NCBI GenBank assembly: GCA_036506155.1
Contig: DASXSF010000121.1
Location: 53,183 to 117,182, forward strand
Reading direction: 5' to 3'
DNA from: DASXRA01 sp036506155
GTDB lineage: Bacteria > Actinomycetota > Actinomycetes > Mycobacteriales > Jatrophihabitantaceae
DNA: 64,000 bases
Made by a program: the position numbers and the translations under genes. The notes under the pieces are model-generated. The model saw nothing but the letters and a program-made list of their open reading frames with translations. It ran no database searches and was not told the origin of the DNA. Of this stretch, positions 18,107-25,795 are shown one piece after another. The first letter of the stretch is position 1. Every line of letters begins with the position of its first letter.

Positions 18107-18880
18107 ATGCGCCAGCTGGCCGAGTCCTGGCTTACTGACATGGACGGCGTGCTCATCCGGGAGGACCATGCTCTGCCCGGTGCCGCCGACTTCCTGAAAC
18201 GGCTCGTCGACCGCGATCGGCGCTTCCTCGTGCTGACGAACAACTCGATCTTCACGCCGCGGGACCTGACCGCCCGCCTGGCCCGCTCCGGATTGGATGT
18301 TCCGGAGTCGGCGATCTGGACGTCGGGCCTCGCGACCGCGACGTTCCTCGCCGACCAGAAGCCGGGCGGCTCGGCGTACGTGATCGGCGAGGCCGGACTC
18401 ACGACGCCGCTGCACGAGGCCGGCTACACGCTCACCGACCGTGACCCGGACTTCGTCGTGCTGGGCGAGACTCGCATCTACTCGTTCGAGGCGATCACCA
18501 AGGCGATCCGGTTGATCGCGAACGGTGCGCGATTCATCGCTACGAATCCGGATGTGACGGGACCTTCCGCCGACGGCCCGTTGCCCGCGACCGGATCGGT
18601 GGCGGCGCTGATCACGACAGCGACCGGTCGGCGCCCGTACTTCGTCGGCAAGCCGAACCCGATGATGTTTCGCAGCGCGCTCAATCGGATCTCCGCGCAC
18701 TCGGAGTCGACAGTCATGGTCGGTGACCGCATGGACACCGACATCGTGGCCGGCATCGAGGCGGGCCTGGACACGATCCTCGTGCTTTCCGGGTCGACCC
18801 AGCCGGCGGACATCGATCGCTTTCCGTACCGCCCCGGCCGGGTCCTGATTTCCATCGCCGACGCGATCGAGCTGATCTGA
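18107..18880 (+). CDS. HAD-superfamily class IIA hydrolase (NagD-like)
   Basis: A 257-residue HAD phosphatase. Motif I is LTDMDGVLI with the nucleophile aspartate, motif II LTNNS, motif III contains the lysine in VGKPNPMMF, and motif IV is MVGDRMDTDI. The cap between motif II and III is the C2A type seen in NagD and nitrophenylphosphatase relatives, which dephosphorylate nucleotides or sugar phosphates. The substrate is unknown. The start at MRQLAESW was chosen because the core strand follows directly; it is divergent from the repair gene. Confidence 0.92.
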   Translation: MRQLAESWLTDMDGVLIREDHALPGAADFLKRLVDRDRRFLVLTNNSIFTPRDLTARLARSGLDVPESAIWTSGLATATFLADQKPGGSAYVIGEAGLTTPLHEAGYTLTDRDPDFVVLGETRIYSFEAITKAIRLIANGARFIATNPDVTGPSADGPLPATGSVAALITTATGRRPYFVGKPNPMMFRSALNRISAHSESTVMVGDRMDTDIVAGIEAGLDTILVLSGSTQPADIDRFPYRPGRVLISIADAIELI

Positions 18881-18917
18881 GACGGGCGCTGTCCGTTGGG
18901 TGCGCGATACTGCATGC

Positions 18918-19349
18918 GTGGCATCCGTCCCGCCGGCCCGGCACCTGTTGCGCGCAAAGGATCTCGCCGACGCGCGCTACGCCGAGTCGCTCACCGTCGC
19001 TGACCTGGCTCGGGCTGCGGGTCTGTCGAAGGCGCACTTCAGCCGCGAGTTCCGGCGGGCGTTCGGCGAGTCGCCGCACGTCTACCTGCTGACCCGCCGC
19101 CTGGAGCGCGCGGCCGCCATGCTGCGAACCACAGACCGCTCCGTGGCCGACATCTGCATCGCCGTGGGCCTGGACAGCGTCGGCTCGTTCACCGTGAGCT
19201 TCCGCCGGATGTTCGGGTGCACGCCAACGGCCTACCGGGCGGCGTTCCCGCCGGCCGCCGACCGTGCCCTGATCCCGGCCTGCGTGTTGCGGGCGTACGG
19301 CCGCCCGCAACACCGCACGTTTCGAGAAGACGCCATGCTGGCCAGCTGA
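18918..19349 (+). CDS. small AraC-family regulator
   Basis: A 143-residue protein that is nearly all DNA-binding domain. Two helix-turn-helix units occupy roughly residues 8-110: LTVADLARAAGLSKAHFSRE and then SVADICIAVGLDSVGSFTVS, followed by FRRMFGCTPTAYR, the AraC signature. There is no N-terminal ligand-binding cupin. Such short AraC proteins often control an adjacent glyoxalase-fold gene, which here follows after 44 bases. The GTG at 18918 is preferred because the family begins close to it; an ATG at 18900 is also in frame. Confidence 0.88.
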   Translation: MASVPPARHLLRAKDLADARYAESLTVADLARAAGLSKAHFSREFRRAFGESPHVYLLTRRLERAAAMLRTTDRSVADICIAVGLDSVGSFTVSFRRMFGCTPTAYRAAFPPAADRALIPACVLRAYGRPQHRTFREDAMLAS

Positions 19350-19393
19350 ATAACGTCCTGGACGACAGCCCCTAACCAGGAGGATAGGACACC

Positions 19394-19819
19394 ATGATCA
19401 AGATTGGCGCTGCGCAGGTGTGGGTGCACGACCAGGACGAAGCCCTCGACTTCTACACCAAGAAGCTCGGCTTCGAGGTGCGTTCCGACGTGACCGTGCC
19501 CGAGCTCGGCAACTTCCGCTGGCTCACGGTCAGCCCGCCCGCTCAGGATGACGTCGCGATCACCCTGATGGCGATCCCCGGGCCGCCGGTCATGGACGAG
19601 GCCACCGCGGCGCAGGTGCGCGAGCTGATGGCCAAGGGCTTCGCAGGCACGGTCTTTCTCACCACCGACGACGCCAAGGCCTCCTACGAGGAGCTGCGCG
19701 CTCGGGGCGTCGAGTTCACCGAGGAGCCGGAGGAGCGGCCCTACGGCATCGACTCGGGGTTCCGCGACCCGTCGGGCAACAGCTTCCGACTCACGCAGGT
19801 GCGCCCTGACTTCGCCTGA
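19394..19819 (+). CDS. VOC-family (glyoxalase/bleomycin-resistance fold) protein
   Basis: A 141-residue protein of the vicinal-oxygen-chelate fold, two beta-alpha-beta-beta-beta units (AQVWVHDQDEALDFYTKKLG; then TVFLTTDDAKASYEELRARG). It ends with the typical FRDPSGNSFRLTQ. The enzymatic role (lyase, dioxygenase or binding protein) is not evident. A strong ribosome-binding site AGGAGGA precedes the ATG by 9 bases. Its small AraC neighbour upstream probably regulates it. The last 29 bases overlap the tail of the convergent second VOC gene. Confidence 0.9.
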   Translation: MIKIGAAQVWVHDQDEALDFYTKKLGFEVRSDVTVPELGNFRWLTVSPPAQDDVAITLMAIPGPPVMDEATAAQVRELMAKGFAGTVFLTTDDAKASYEELRARGVEFTEEPEERPYGIDSGFRDPSGNSFRLTQVRPDFA

Positions 19820-20177
19820 TGATCTCCTGCACCGACCAGCCGTTCCCGTCAGGATCCCTGAAGTACACGAAGCGGCCCCAGTCGAGGTCCTGAATCTCAC
19901 TGACCGTGACGCCGTGCTCTTCGAGGTCGGCGTGGGCGGCCACGATGTCCGCAACCACAACCTGTAGCGCCTGCATCGACCCGGGCGTCATTTGGGAGAT
20001 GCCCTCGCCGATTGCGATGGAGCAGGCTGATCCGCGAGGCGTCAACTGCACGAATCGGAGCTTCTCGCTGACCCGAACGTCGTGGTCGGCGTTGAAGCCG
20101 ACCTGCTCGGTGTAGAACGCTTTCGCCCGGTCCACATCGGAGACGGGCACGATCACCAGTTCCAGCTTGCAGTCCAT
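19791..20177 (-). CDS. VOC-family protein
   Basis: A 128-residue VOC-fold protein, starting MDCKLELVIVPVSDVDRAK and showing the two-module pattern (FYTEQVGFNADHDV; then AHADLEEHGVTVSEI). The closing strand is FRDPDGNGWSVQEI. It is a different lineage from the convergent VOC gene next to it, with which it overlaps by 29 bases at the tails. No specific substrate is indicated. The start codon was placed at the only ATG that precedes the first strand; a longer upstream reading lies inside the NUDIX gene on the other strand. Confidence 0.88.
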   Translation of the reverse strand: MDCKLELVIVPVSDVDRAKAFYTEQVGFNADHDVRVSEKLRFVQLTPRGSACSIAIGEGISQMTPGSMQALQVVVADIVAAHADLEEHGVTVSEIQDLDWGRFVYFRDPDGNGWSVQEIIRRSQGAPA

Positions 20178-20218
20178 GGCTGTCGAACCTAGCGCTCGAC
20201 TCTGACAGTCTGGGCAGG

Positions 20219-20593
20219 GTGCTGGTCGTAGTGGGGGCGGCGATCGTCCGGGCGGGACGGGTGCTTGCCGCCCGCCGATCGGCGCCTGCCGCCGTCGCGG
20301 GTGGCTGGGAATTCCCAGGGGGCAAGGTCGAGCCCGGCGAGTTCGACGTGGCCGCGCTCGTGCGCGAGTGCCAGGAGGAGCTGGGCGTCGACATCCGGGT
20401 CGGCCAGCTGCTCGGCGTCGGCGCGCCCGGCGGCGTGATGCTGCGCGTGTATCGGGCGTCGCTGGTGGGGGGCGAGCCACGGCAGTTGCAGGATCACGAC
20501 GAACTGCGGTGGCTCGCCGCGGACGAGCTCGACACGGTTGCGTGGCTTCCGGCTGATCGGCCGCTATTGCCGGCCGTCCGCGCCCTGCTCTAG
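20219..20593 (+). CDS. mutT: NUDIX hydrolase, MutT-like
   Basis: A 124-residue nucleotide-pyrophosphatase of the MutT type, which removes 8-oxo-dGTP from the nucleotide pool. The Nudix box is visible as GGKVEPGEFDVAALVRECQE followed by ELGV, matching G-x5-E-x7-R-E-U-x-E-E-x-G-U. The preceding GGWEFPGG is typical of MutT1-like proteins. It begins with GTG at 20219, 41 bases from the divergent VOC gene start. The stop is 5 bases before the end of convergent hutU. Confidence 0.9.
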   Translation: MLVVVGAAIVRAGRVLAARRSAPAAVAGGWEFPGGKVEPGEFDVAALVRECQEELGVDIRVGQLLGVGAPGGVMLRVYRASLVGGEPRQLQDHDELRWLAADELDTVAWLPADRPLLPAVRALL

Positions 20594-20598
20594 CGAAG

Positions 20599-22248
20599 CT
20601 AGCCCTCGCGCATCGGGATGCGAATGCCCCGAGCGGCGGCCATGTCGGCAGCGCGCTCGTACCCGGCGTCGACGTGGCGCATCACGCCGGTAGCCGGGTC
20701 GTTGGTCAGGACCCGTTCCAGCTTGGCGGCGGCGAGCGGCGTGCCGTCGGCGACGGTGACCTGGCCGGCGTGGATGGAGCGTCCCATCCCGACGCCGCCA
20801 CCGTGGTGGATCGACACCCACGTCGCGCCGCTAGCGGTGTTCACGAGCGCGTTGAGCAACGGCCAGTCGGCGATCGCGTCCGACCCGTCGAGCATCGCCT
20901 CGGTCTCGCGGTACGGCGACGCCACCGAGCCGCTGTCCAGGTGGTCACGACCGATCACGATGGGAGCGCTGATCTCGCCGGACCCGACCAGCCTGTTGAA
21001 CTCCAGGCCGGCGCGGTCACGCTCGCCGTAGCCCAGCCAGCAGATCCGCGCCGGCAGGCCCTGGTAGTGCACACGCTCCCCGGCGAGCCGGATCCAGCGG
21101 GCCAGCGACTCGTTGTCCGGGAAGAGATCGAGGATGGCCTGGTCGGTGCGGGCGATGTCGCGGGGGTCGCCGGACAGCGCCACCCATCGGAACGGCCCGC
21201 GACCCTCGCAGAACAGCGGCCGGATGTATGCCGGCACGAATCCCGGAAACGCGAAGGCCCGCGAGTACCCGGCCAGCTGTGCCTCGCTGCGGATGGAGTT
21301 GCCGTAGTCGAACACCTCGGCGCCGCGATCCTGGAAGCCCACCATCGCCTCGACGTGCCGGGCCATGCTCGCCCGCGCGCGGCCGGTGAATTCCTCGGGC
21401 TTGCGCGCCGCATAGTCCGCCCAGTCCTCGAACTCCACGCCGATCGGCAGGTAGCGCAGCGGATCGTGCGCCGACGTCTGGTCGGTGACGATATCGATCG
21501 GCGCATCGTTGGCGAGGAATCGGGGCACGAGCGAGGCCGCATTGCCGAGCAACCCGATCGACAGTGGGGTGCGCTGGTCGCGGGCCTCGATGGCGAGGTG
21601 CAGCGCTTCGTCCATCGAATCGACCGACACGTCGAGGTAACCGTGCTCGCGCCGGCGTGCGATACGCGACGGGTCGCACTCGACACAGATCGCCACGCCG
21701 CCGTTCATCGTCACCGCAAGCGGCTGCGCCCCGCCCATGCCGCCCAGCCCGGCGGTGAGCGTGATCGTCCCGGCGAGCGAGCCTTCGAAGCGCTTAGCCG
21801 CCACAGCGGCGAACGTTTCGTAAGTGCCCTGCAGGATGCCCTGCGTGCCGATATAGATCCACGAGCCGGCGGTCATCTGCCCGTACATGATCAGCCCGAG
21901 AGCGTCCAGGCGACGGAACTCCTCCCAATTGGCCCAGTCGCCGACCAGGTTGGAATTGGCGATCAGCACCCGCGGCGCCCACTCATGGGTGCGCAGTACG
22001 CCCACCGGCTTGCCGGACTGGACGAGCAGCGTCTCGTCCAGGCCCAGGTCGGTCAGCGTGCGGACGATCGAATCGAACGACGCCCAGTCGCGAGCCGCCT
22101 TACCGGTGCCGCCGTATACGACGAGCTGGTCGGGGTGTTCGGCCACCTCGGGGTCGAGGTTGTTCTGGATCATGCGCAGCGCCGCTTCGGTCGGCCAGCC
22201 GCGGGCGGTCAGCGTGGCGCCCCGGGGTGCGCGGATCGTCCGAGTCAT
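20599..22248 (-). CDS. hutU: urocanate hydratase
   Basis: Second enzyme of histidine breakdown, converting urocanate to imidazolonepropionate with NAD as electrophile. The protein is 549 residues, the expected length (about 550-560). Visible motifs include ANSNLVGDWANWEEF, TAGSWIYIGTQGILQGTYET, the NAD-binding GLGGMGGAQPLAV and the catalytic cysteine region LPARICWLGYGERDR. The start has an upstream GAGAGGATGG ribosome-binding site. It lies downstream of hutH on the same strand with a 269-base gap, so the two may be one transcript. Confidence 0.97.
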   Translation of the reverse strand: MTRTIRAPRGATLTARGWPTEAALRMIQNNLDPEVAEHPDQLVVYGGTGKAARDWASFDSIVRTLTDLGLDETLLVQSGKPVGVLRTHEWAPRVLIANSNLVGDWANWEEFRRLDALGLIMYGQMTAGSWIYIGTQGILQGTYETFAAVAAKRFEGSLAGTITLTAGLGGMGGAQPLAVTMNGGVAICVECDPSRIARRREHGYLDVSVDSMDEALHLAIEARDQRTPLSIGLLGNAASLVPRFLANDAPIDIVTDQTSAHDPLRYLPIGVEFEDWADYAARKPEEFTGRARASMARHVEAMVGFQDRGAEVFDYGNSIRSEAQLAGYSRAFAFPGFVPAYIRPLFCEGRGPFRWVALSGDPRDIARTDQAILDLFPDNESLARWIRLAGERVHYQGLPARICWLGYGERDRAGLEFNRLVGSGEISAPIVIGRDHLDSGSVASPYRETEAMLDGSDAIADWPLLNALVNTASGATWVSIHHGGGVGMGRSIHAGQVTVADGTPLAAAKLERVLTNDPATGVMRHVDAGYERAADMAAARGIRIPMREG

Positions 22249-22517
22249 TGAGCCATCCTCTCCCGGGCCGGTGCCGTTGCAGCGACGCTACGCCCGGTCG
22301 GTGGTACGGCTCGACCTCGCCGACCAATGAGGTGTACGCCTGCACTGCCGTGGTGAGCGTGGCCAGTGCGTCGGTGAACCTCTTGTATTCCACCAGACTG
22401 CGGCCGTACTGGAGCGCCATCGTCGTACCATCTGGTCCCACAGCTTCGGCGTAGTGCTGACCACGCGGTGTGGCCCATTGCCGCCGAATGTGGCGTGGAT
22501 CGCGGCTGGTCGTGGCT
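22249..22517 (-). other. gap between hutH and hutU with a possible small reading frame
   Basis: This 269-base gap is large for a hut operon. A minus-strand frame from ATG 22420 (or GTG 22441) encodes a plausible helical peptide opening MALQYGRSLVEYKRFTDALA, with reasonable codon choice for the genome. It has no stop before hutU and continues into that gene in another frame, where it becomes implausible. It could be a gene tail broken by a frameshift, a leader region, or nothing. I recognise no family and see no terminator hairpin here. Confidence 0.25.
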
Positions 22518-24044
22518 CTAGCGCAGTGGCTCGGCGAGGGCGTCGTCGGCCGCTGCGACGGCAGCGCCGGACGATACGAAGGTCACTGCGGCGTCGATCT
22601 CGGGCGCGAGGAATCGATCCGGCGCGGGACCCTCCACACTGGACCGCAGTGCGTCGCGCACTGCGCCGGTCGCCGGGCCCGGTGCCAGCGGCGCACGCAG
22701 GTCGAGGGCGCGGGCCGCGGTGAGCAGTTCGATCGCGAGCACCCGGGTCAGCCCTTCCAGGGCGCGACGCAACTTGCGGGCAGCCGACCAGCCCATCGAT
22801 ACGTGATCTTCCTGCATGGCGCTCGACGGGATGGAGTCGACCGAGGCGGGCACGGCGAGTCGTTTCAGGTCGGAGACCAGCGCCGCCTGCGTGTACTGCG
22901 CGATCATGTGCCCGGAGTCCACGCCGGGCTCGTCCGCCAGGAACGGCGGCAACCCACGGGAGCGGGCAACGTCGAGCATCCGGTCGGTGCGGCGCTCGCT
23001 CATCGACGCCAGGTCGGCCACCGCGATTGCAAGGAAGTCCAGCACATACCCGAGCGGTGCCCCGTGGAAGTTGCCGTTGGACTCGACCCGCCCGTCGAGC
23101 GTGACGACCGGGTTGTCGATCGCCGCCGCCAGCTCGTGGCCGGCCACCATCCGGGCGTGCGTGAGGGTGTCGCGGGCGGCGCCGGCCACCTGCGGGGCGC
23201 AGCGCAGCGAGTAGGCGTCCTGCACGTACGTGCAGTCCGGGCCGGCGTGCGAGGCGATGATCGGCGAACCGGCCAGCAGCGCCCTCATGTTCGCCGCCGC
23301 CACCACCAGTCCGGGCTGGGGCCGCAGAGCGGCGATGTCTGCTGCGAAGACCCGGTCGGTGCCGAGCATCGCCTCGACGCTCATGGCGGCGCTGACGTCG
23401 ACGGTACGCAGCAACTGGTCGAGGTCCGTGCAAGCGAGCAACAACTGGCCGAGCATGCCGTCGGTGCCGTTGATGAGCGCCAGCCCCTCCTTCTCGATCA
23501 GCTCGATCGGTCGCACGACGTCAGCAGCCGGCCGCAACAGCCCGGAAGCATCACGGACCGGGCCCTCGCCCATCAGCGCCAGCGCGACGTGAGCCAGGGG
23601 GGCGAGGTCACCGGAACAGCCGAGCGACCCGAACTCGGGCACCACCGGCGTGATGCCCTCGTCCAGCAAGAAGCACAATGCAGCTGCGGTCTCGGGGCGC
23701 ACGCCGGTCCTGCCGGTGGCCAGCGTCGAGAGGCGCAGCAGCATCATTGCGCGGACGACCTCGCGCTCGACCTCGGGCCCCGAGCCGGCCGCGTGCGAGC
23801 GGATGAGGGAGCGTTGCAGGTCAGCGCGCCGATCCTGCGGTATCGTGGTGGTCGCCAGGGCGCCGAACCCGGTCGAGATGCCGTAGTGCGGCTCGACATC
23901 GTGTGCAAGCGACTCGACGATCTTGCGCGATTCGGTGATCGCCTCGACGGCATCGGACGCGAGCGAGACACCCGCGCCGGCGCGGGCGACGGCCACTACC
24001 TCGGCCTCGGTGAGCGGCCCGCGGCCGACAAGGATGCGCTGCAC
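22518..24044 (-). CDS. hutH: histidine ammonia-lyase
   Basis: First enzyme of histidine breakdown, releasing ammonia from histidine to give urocanate. The protein is 508 residues, typical for the family. The MIO prosthetic group would form from Cys-Ser-Gly in GSLGCSGDLAPLAH rather than the usual Ala-Ser-Gly; I recall the same variant in Streptomyces enzymes. Other expected segments are HYGISTGFGALA, EGLALINGTDGMLG and NPVVTLDGRVESNGNFHG. I chose GTG 24044, which reads VQRILVGRG, because upstream codons in this frame carry no similarity and there are in-frame options only inside the divergent neighbour. Confidence 0.96.
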   Translation of the reverse strand: MQRILVGRGPLTEAEVVAVARAGAGVSLASDAVEAITESRKIVESLAHDVEPHYGISTGFGALATTTIPQDRRADLQRSLIRSHAAGSGPEVEREVVRAMMLLRLSTLATGRTGVRPETAAALCFLLDEGITPVVPEFGSLGCSGDLAPLAHVALALMGEGPVRDASGLLRPAADVVRPIELIEKEGLALINGTDGMLGQLLLACTDLDQLLRTVDVSAAMSVEAMLGTDRVFAADIAALRPQPGLVVAAANMRALLAGSPIIASHAGPDCTYVQDAYSLRCAPQVAGAARDTLTHARMVAGHELAAAIDNPVVTLDGRVESNGNFHGAPLGYVLDFLAIAVADLASMSERRTDRMLDVARSRGLPPFLADEPGVDSGHMIAQYTQAALVSDLKRLAVPASVDSIPSSAMQEDHVSMGWSAARKLRRALEGLTRVLAIELLTAARALDLRAPLAPGPATGAVRDALRSSVEGPAPDRFLAPEIDAAVTFVSSGAAVAAADDALAEPLR

Positions 24045-24137
24045 TAGTCGAACCTCGTCATGAGGACGACTGTAGGCTGGCCGGCAATCAGGTCGCTGGC
24101 GCAGGTAGCGTCGCGGCAGCCGGGCAAGATGATGCCC

Positions 24138-25100
24138 ATGCGCGCTGTCGTGGTCACCGAGCCGGGTGGCCCGGACGTGCTGCAGCTGCACGACGTCCCA
24201 GACCCGGTGCCTTCCGAGGGCGAAGTCGTGATCGATGTGGCGGCGACCGCGATCAATCGAGCCGACCTGCTCCACCGGCAAGGGCACTACGACCCGCCAC
24301 CCGGCACGTCGCCCTACCTGGGGCTCGAGTGCTCCGGCACGATCGCCGAACTCGGCGACGGCGTGACCGGCTGGCGGATCGGTGACGAGGTCTGCGCGCT
24401 GCTCGGCGGCGGAGGCTATGCAGAGCGTGTCGCCGTGCCGGTCGGGCAGCTACTGCCCGTTCCGCACGGACTGTCCACAGTGGACGCTGCCGCGCTGCCC
24501 GAGGTGACGTGCACCGTGTGGTCGATGGTGTTCGACATCGGGCGGCTGCGGCCCGGTGAGACGTTGCTGGTGCACGGCGGAGCGAGCGGGGTCGGCAGCA
24601 TGGCCATCCAGCTTGCTCACCGGCACGGCGCCCGCGTGATCGCGACAGCGGGAAGCGCCCGCAAACTCGACGCATGCCGCGAGCTCGGCGCAGACGTCAC
24701 GATCAACTACCGGGAACAGGACTTCTCTGTGATCCTGGCCGGCCAGGTTGACGTCATCTTGGACAACATCGGTGCGGCATACCTCGCACGCAACCTCACC
24801 GCACTGGCAGTCGGTGGCCGGCTCATCTCGCTCGGCCTCCAGGGCGGGCGCAAGGCGGAGCTGGACCTCGGCATGCTGATGGCCAAGCGGGCCAGCGTGG
24901 CTGCAGCCACGCTGCGGGCTCGGCCACCTGCGCAGAAGGCACAGATCGTCGCAGCCACCGTTGCGTTCGTGTGGCCGATGATCGAATCGGGCGACGTGCG
25001 CCCCGTCATCGACCGGGTGCTGCCCCTCGCCGACGCTGCCGAGGCGCACCGCATCCTCGAAGCCGGTGAGCACATCGGCAAAGTGCTCCTAACCGCCTGA
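24138..25100 (+). CDS. NAD(P)H:quinone oxidoreductase, PIG3-like
   Basis: Zeta-crystallin-type medium-chain reductase of 320 residues without zinc ligands. The opening MRAVVVTEPGGPDVLQLHDV, the segment INRADLLHRQGHYDPPPG and the cofactor loop VHGGASGVGSMAIQLA are characteristic of the TP53I3/PIG3 group of quinone reductases. Later segments are LGADVTINYREQDF and RPVIDRVLPLADAAEAHRIL. The role is two-electron or one-electron quinone reduction in the cytoplasm. An ATG at 24129 and a longer reading from 24060 are possible, but homology starts at 24138. It is divergent from hutH. Confidence 0.93.
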   Translation: MRAVVVTEPGGPDVLQLHDVPDPVPSEGEVVIDVAATAINRADLLHRQGHYDPPPGTSPYLGLECSGTIAELGDGVTGWRIGDEVCALLGGGGYAERVAVPVGQLLPVPHGLSTVDAAALPEVTCTVWSMVFDIGRLRPGETLLVHGGASGVGSMAIQLAHRHGARVIATAGSARKLDACRELGADVTINYREQDFSVILAGQVDVILDNIGAAYLARNLTALAVGGRLISLGLQGGRKAELDLGMLMAKRASVAAATLRARPPAQKAQIVAATVAFVWPMIESGDVRPVIDRVLPLADAAEAHRILEAGEHIGKVLLTA

Positions 25101-25150
25101 TGCGCCGATCCGTGTCGCGGCCGGTGCACTCTCCGCGCGAGCGCTCATCG

Positions 25151-25795
25151 CTAACACCCCGAGTACGTCACGCTGCCGAGGTCGGGGAAGGCGGCCAGCG
25201 TCACACTGGTGGGGGCGCCACCGCCGGTGTACTCGACTCGGAACTGGACAGGCGCCGGTGCCGGGCAACCCATCAGCACGTCGACCGTAACCCGCAGCCA
25301 CGCGGTGCCGCCCGCAGCTACCCAGTTGCCTCCGACCGGAACGCCGGGATCGTTGCAGTGCCCGATCGCGGCGGCTGCCATACGCAGGCCCCCGATCGGG
25401 AAGACACCCTGCACATCGATGATCTGTAGCGGCGCTCCGCCGCTGTTCAGGACCTGAAGACCCAGCGTCAACCGGCGGGTGCGCGGCGGCTGCACCGAGC
25501 AGACGCTGCCCGTGTTCTGCAGTTGCGGCAACTCGGCAAGCACAGAGCCCGCCGGAGTCGGCGTCGGCGCTCCCGAAGCGGCCTTCGAGGCGTGCCGGCC
25601 GAAGACGTAACCGACGCAGATTCCGGCAGCCAGCACGGCGAGCACTAGCGCGGCGAGCCACCAAGGGCGCACCGTCCAGTGCGTCGGCGAGCGCGGCGAC
25701 CGTCCGTTGATGAGATCGTCGGCGGGCGTCGTCTCGACGAAAGTGATGTCGCCCTCGTCCGCGCTCAGGTTCGGGCCTCCGCGAGCGTCGCTCAT
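25151..25795 (-). CDS. membrane-anchored extracellular protein of unknown function
   Basis: A 214-residue protein with an acidic cytoplasmic N-terminus of about 45 residues, one membrane helix (WWLAALVLAVLAAGICVGYV), a short Ala/Pro/Thr linker and an exported domain of about 130 residues. The outer domain has four cysteines that could form two disulfides (near VCSVQPP, IGHCNDPG, LMGCPAP and the terminal SGC) and looks beta-rich, with phrases such as LTLGLQVLNSGGAPLQIIDV that suggest an immunoglobulin-like sandwich. No family name can be assigned. It is translationally coupled (ATGA overlap) to the upstream aminotransferase-like gene, so the two are probably made together. Confidence 0.8.
   Translation of the reverse strand: MSDARGGPNLSADEGDITFVETTPADDLINGRSPRSPTHWTVRPWWLAALVLAVLAAGICVGYVFGRHASKAASGAPTPTPAGSVLAELPQLQNTGSVCSVQPPRTRRLTLGLQVLNSGGAPLQIIDVQGVFPIGGLRMAAAAIGHCNDPGVPVGGNWVAAGGTAWLRVTVDVLMGCPAPAPVQFRVEYTGGGAPTSVTLAAFPDLGSVTYSGC

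Noticed and set aside
22518..24044. Cys-Ser-Gly instead of Ala-Ser-Gly at the MIO site of hutH as loss of function
   Set aside because: I recall the same Cys-Ser-Gly in actinobacterial histidine ammonia-lyases, where it still forms the cofactor.
20674..24047. Two 525-codon plus-strand frames opposite hutU and hutH
   Set aside because: Same antisense artefact; both mirror the codon phase of the real genes.
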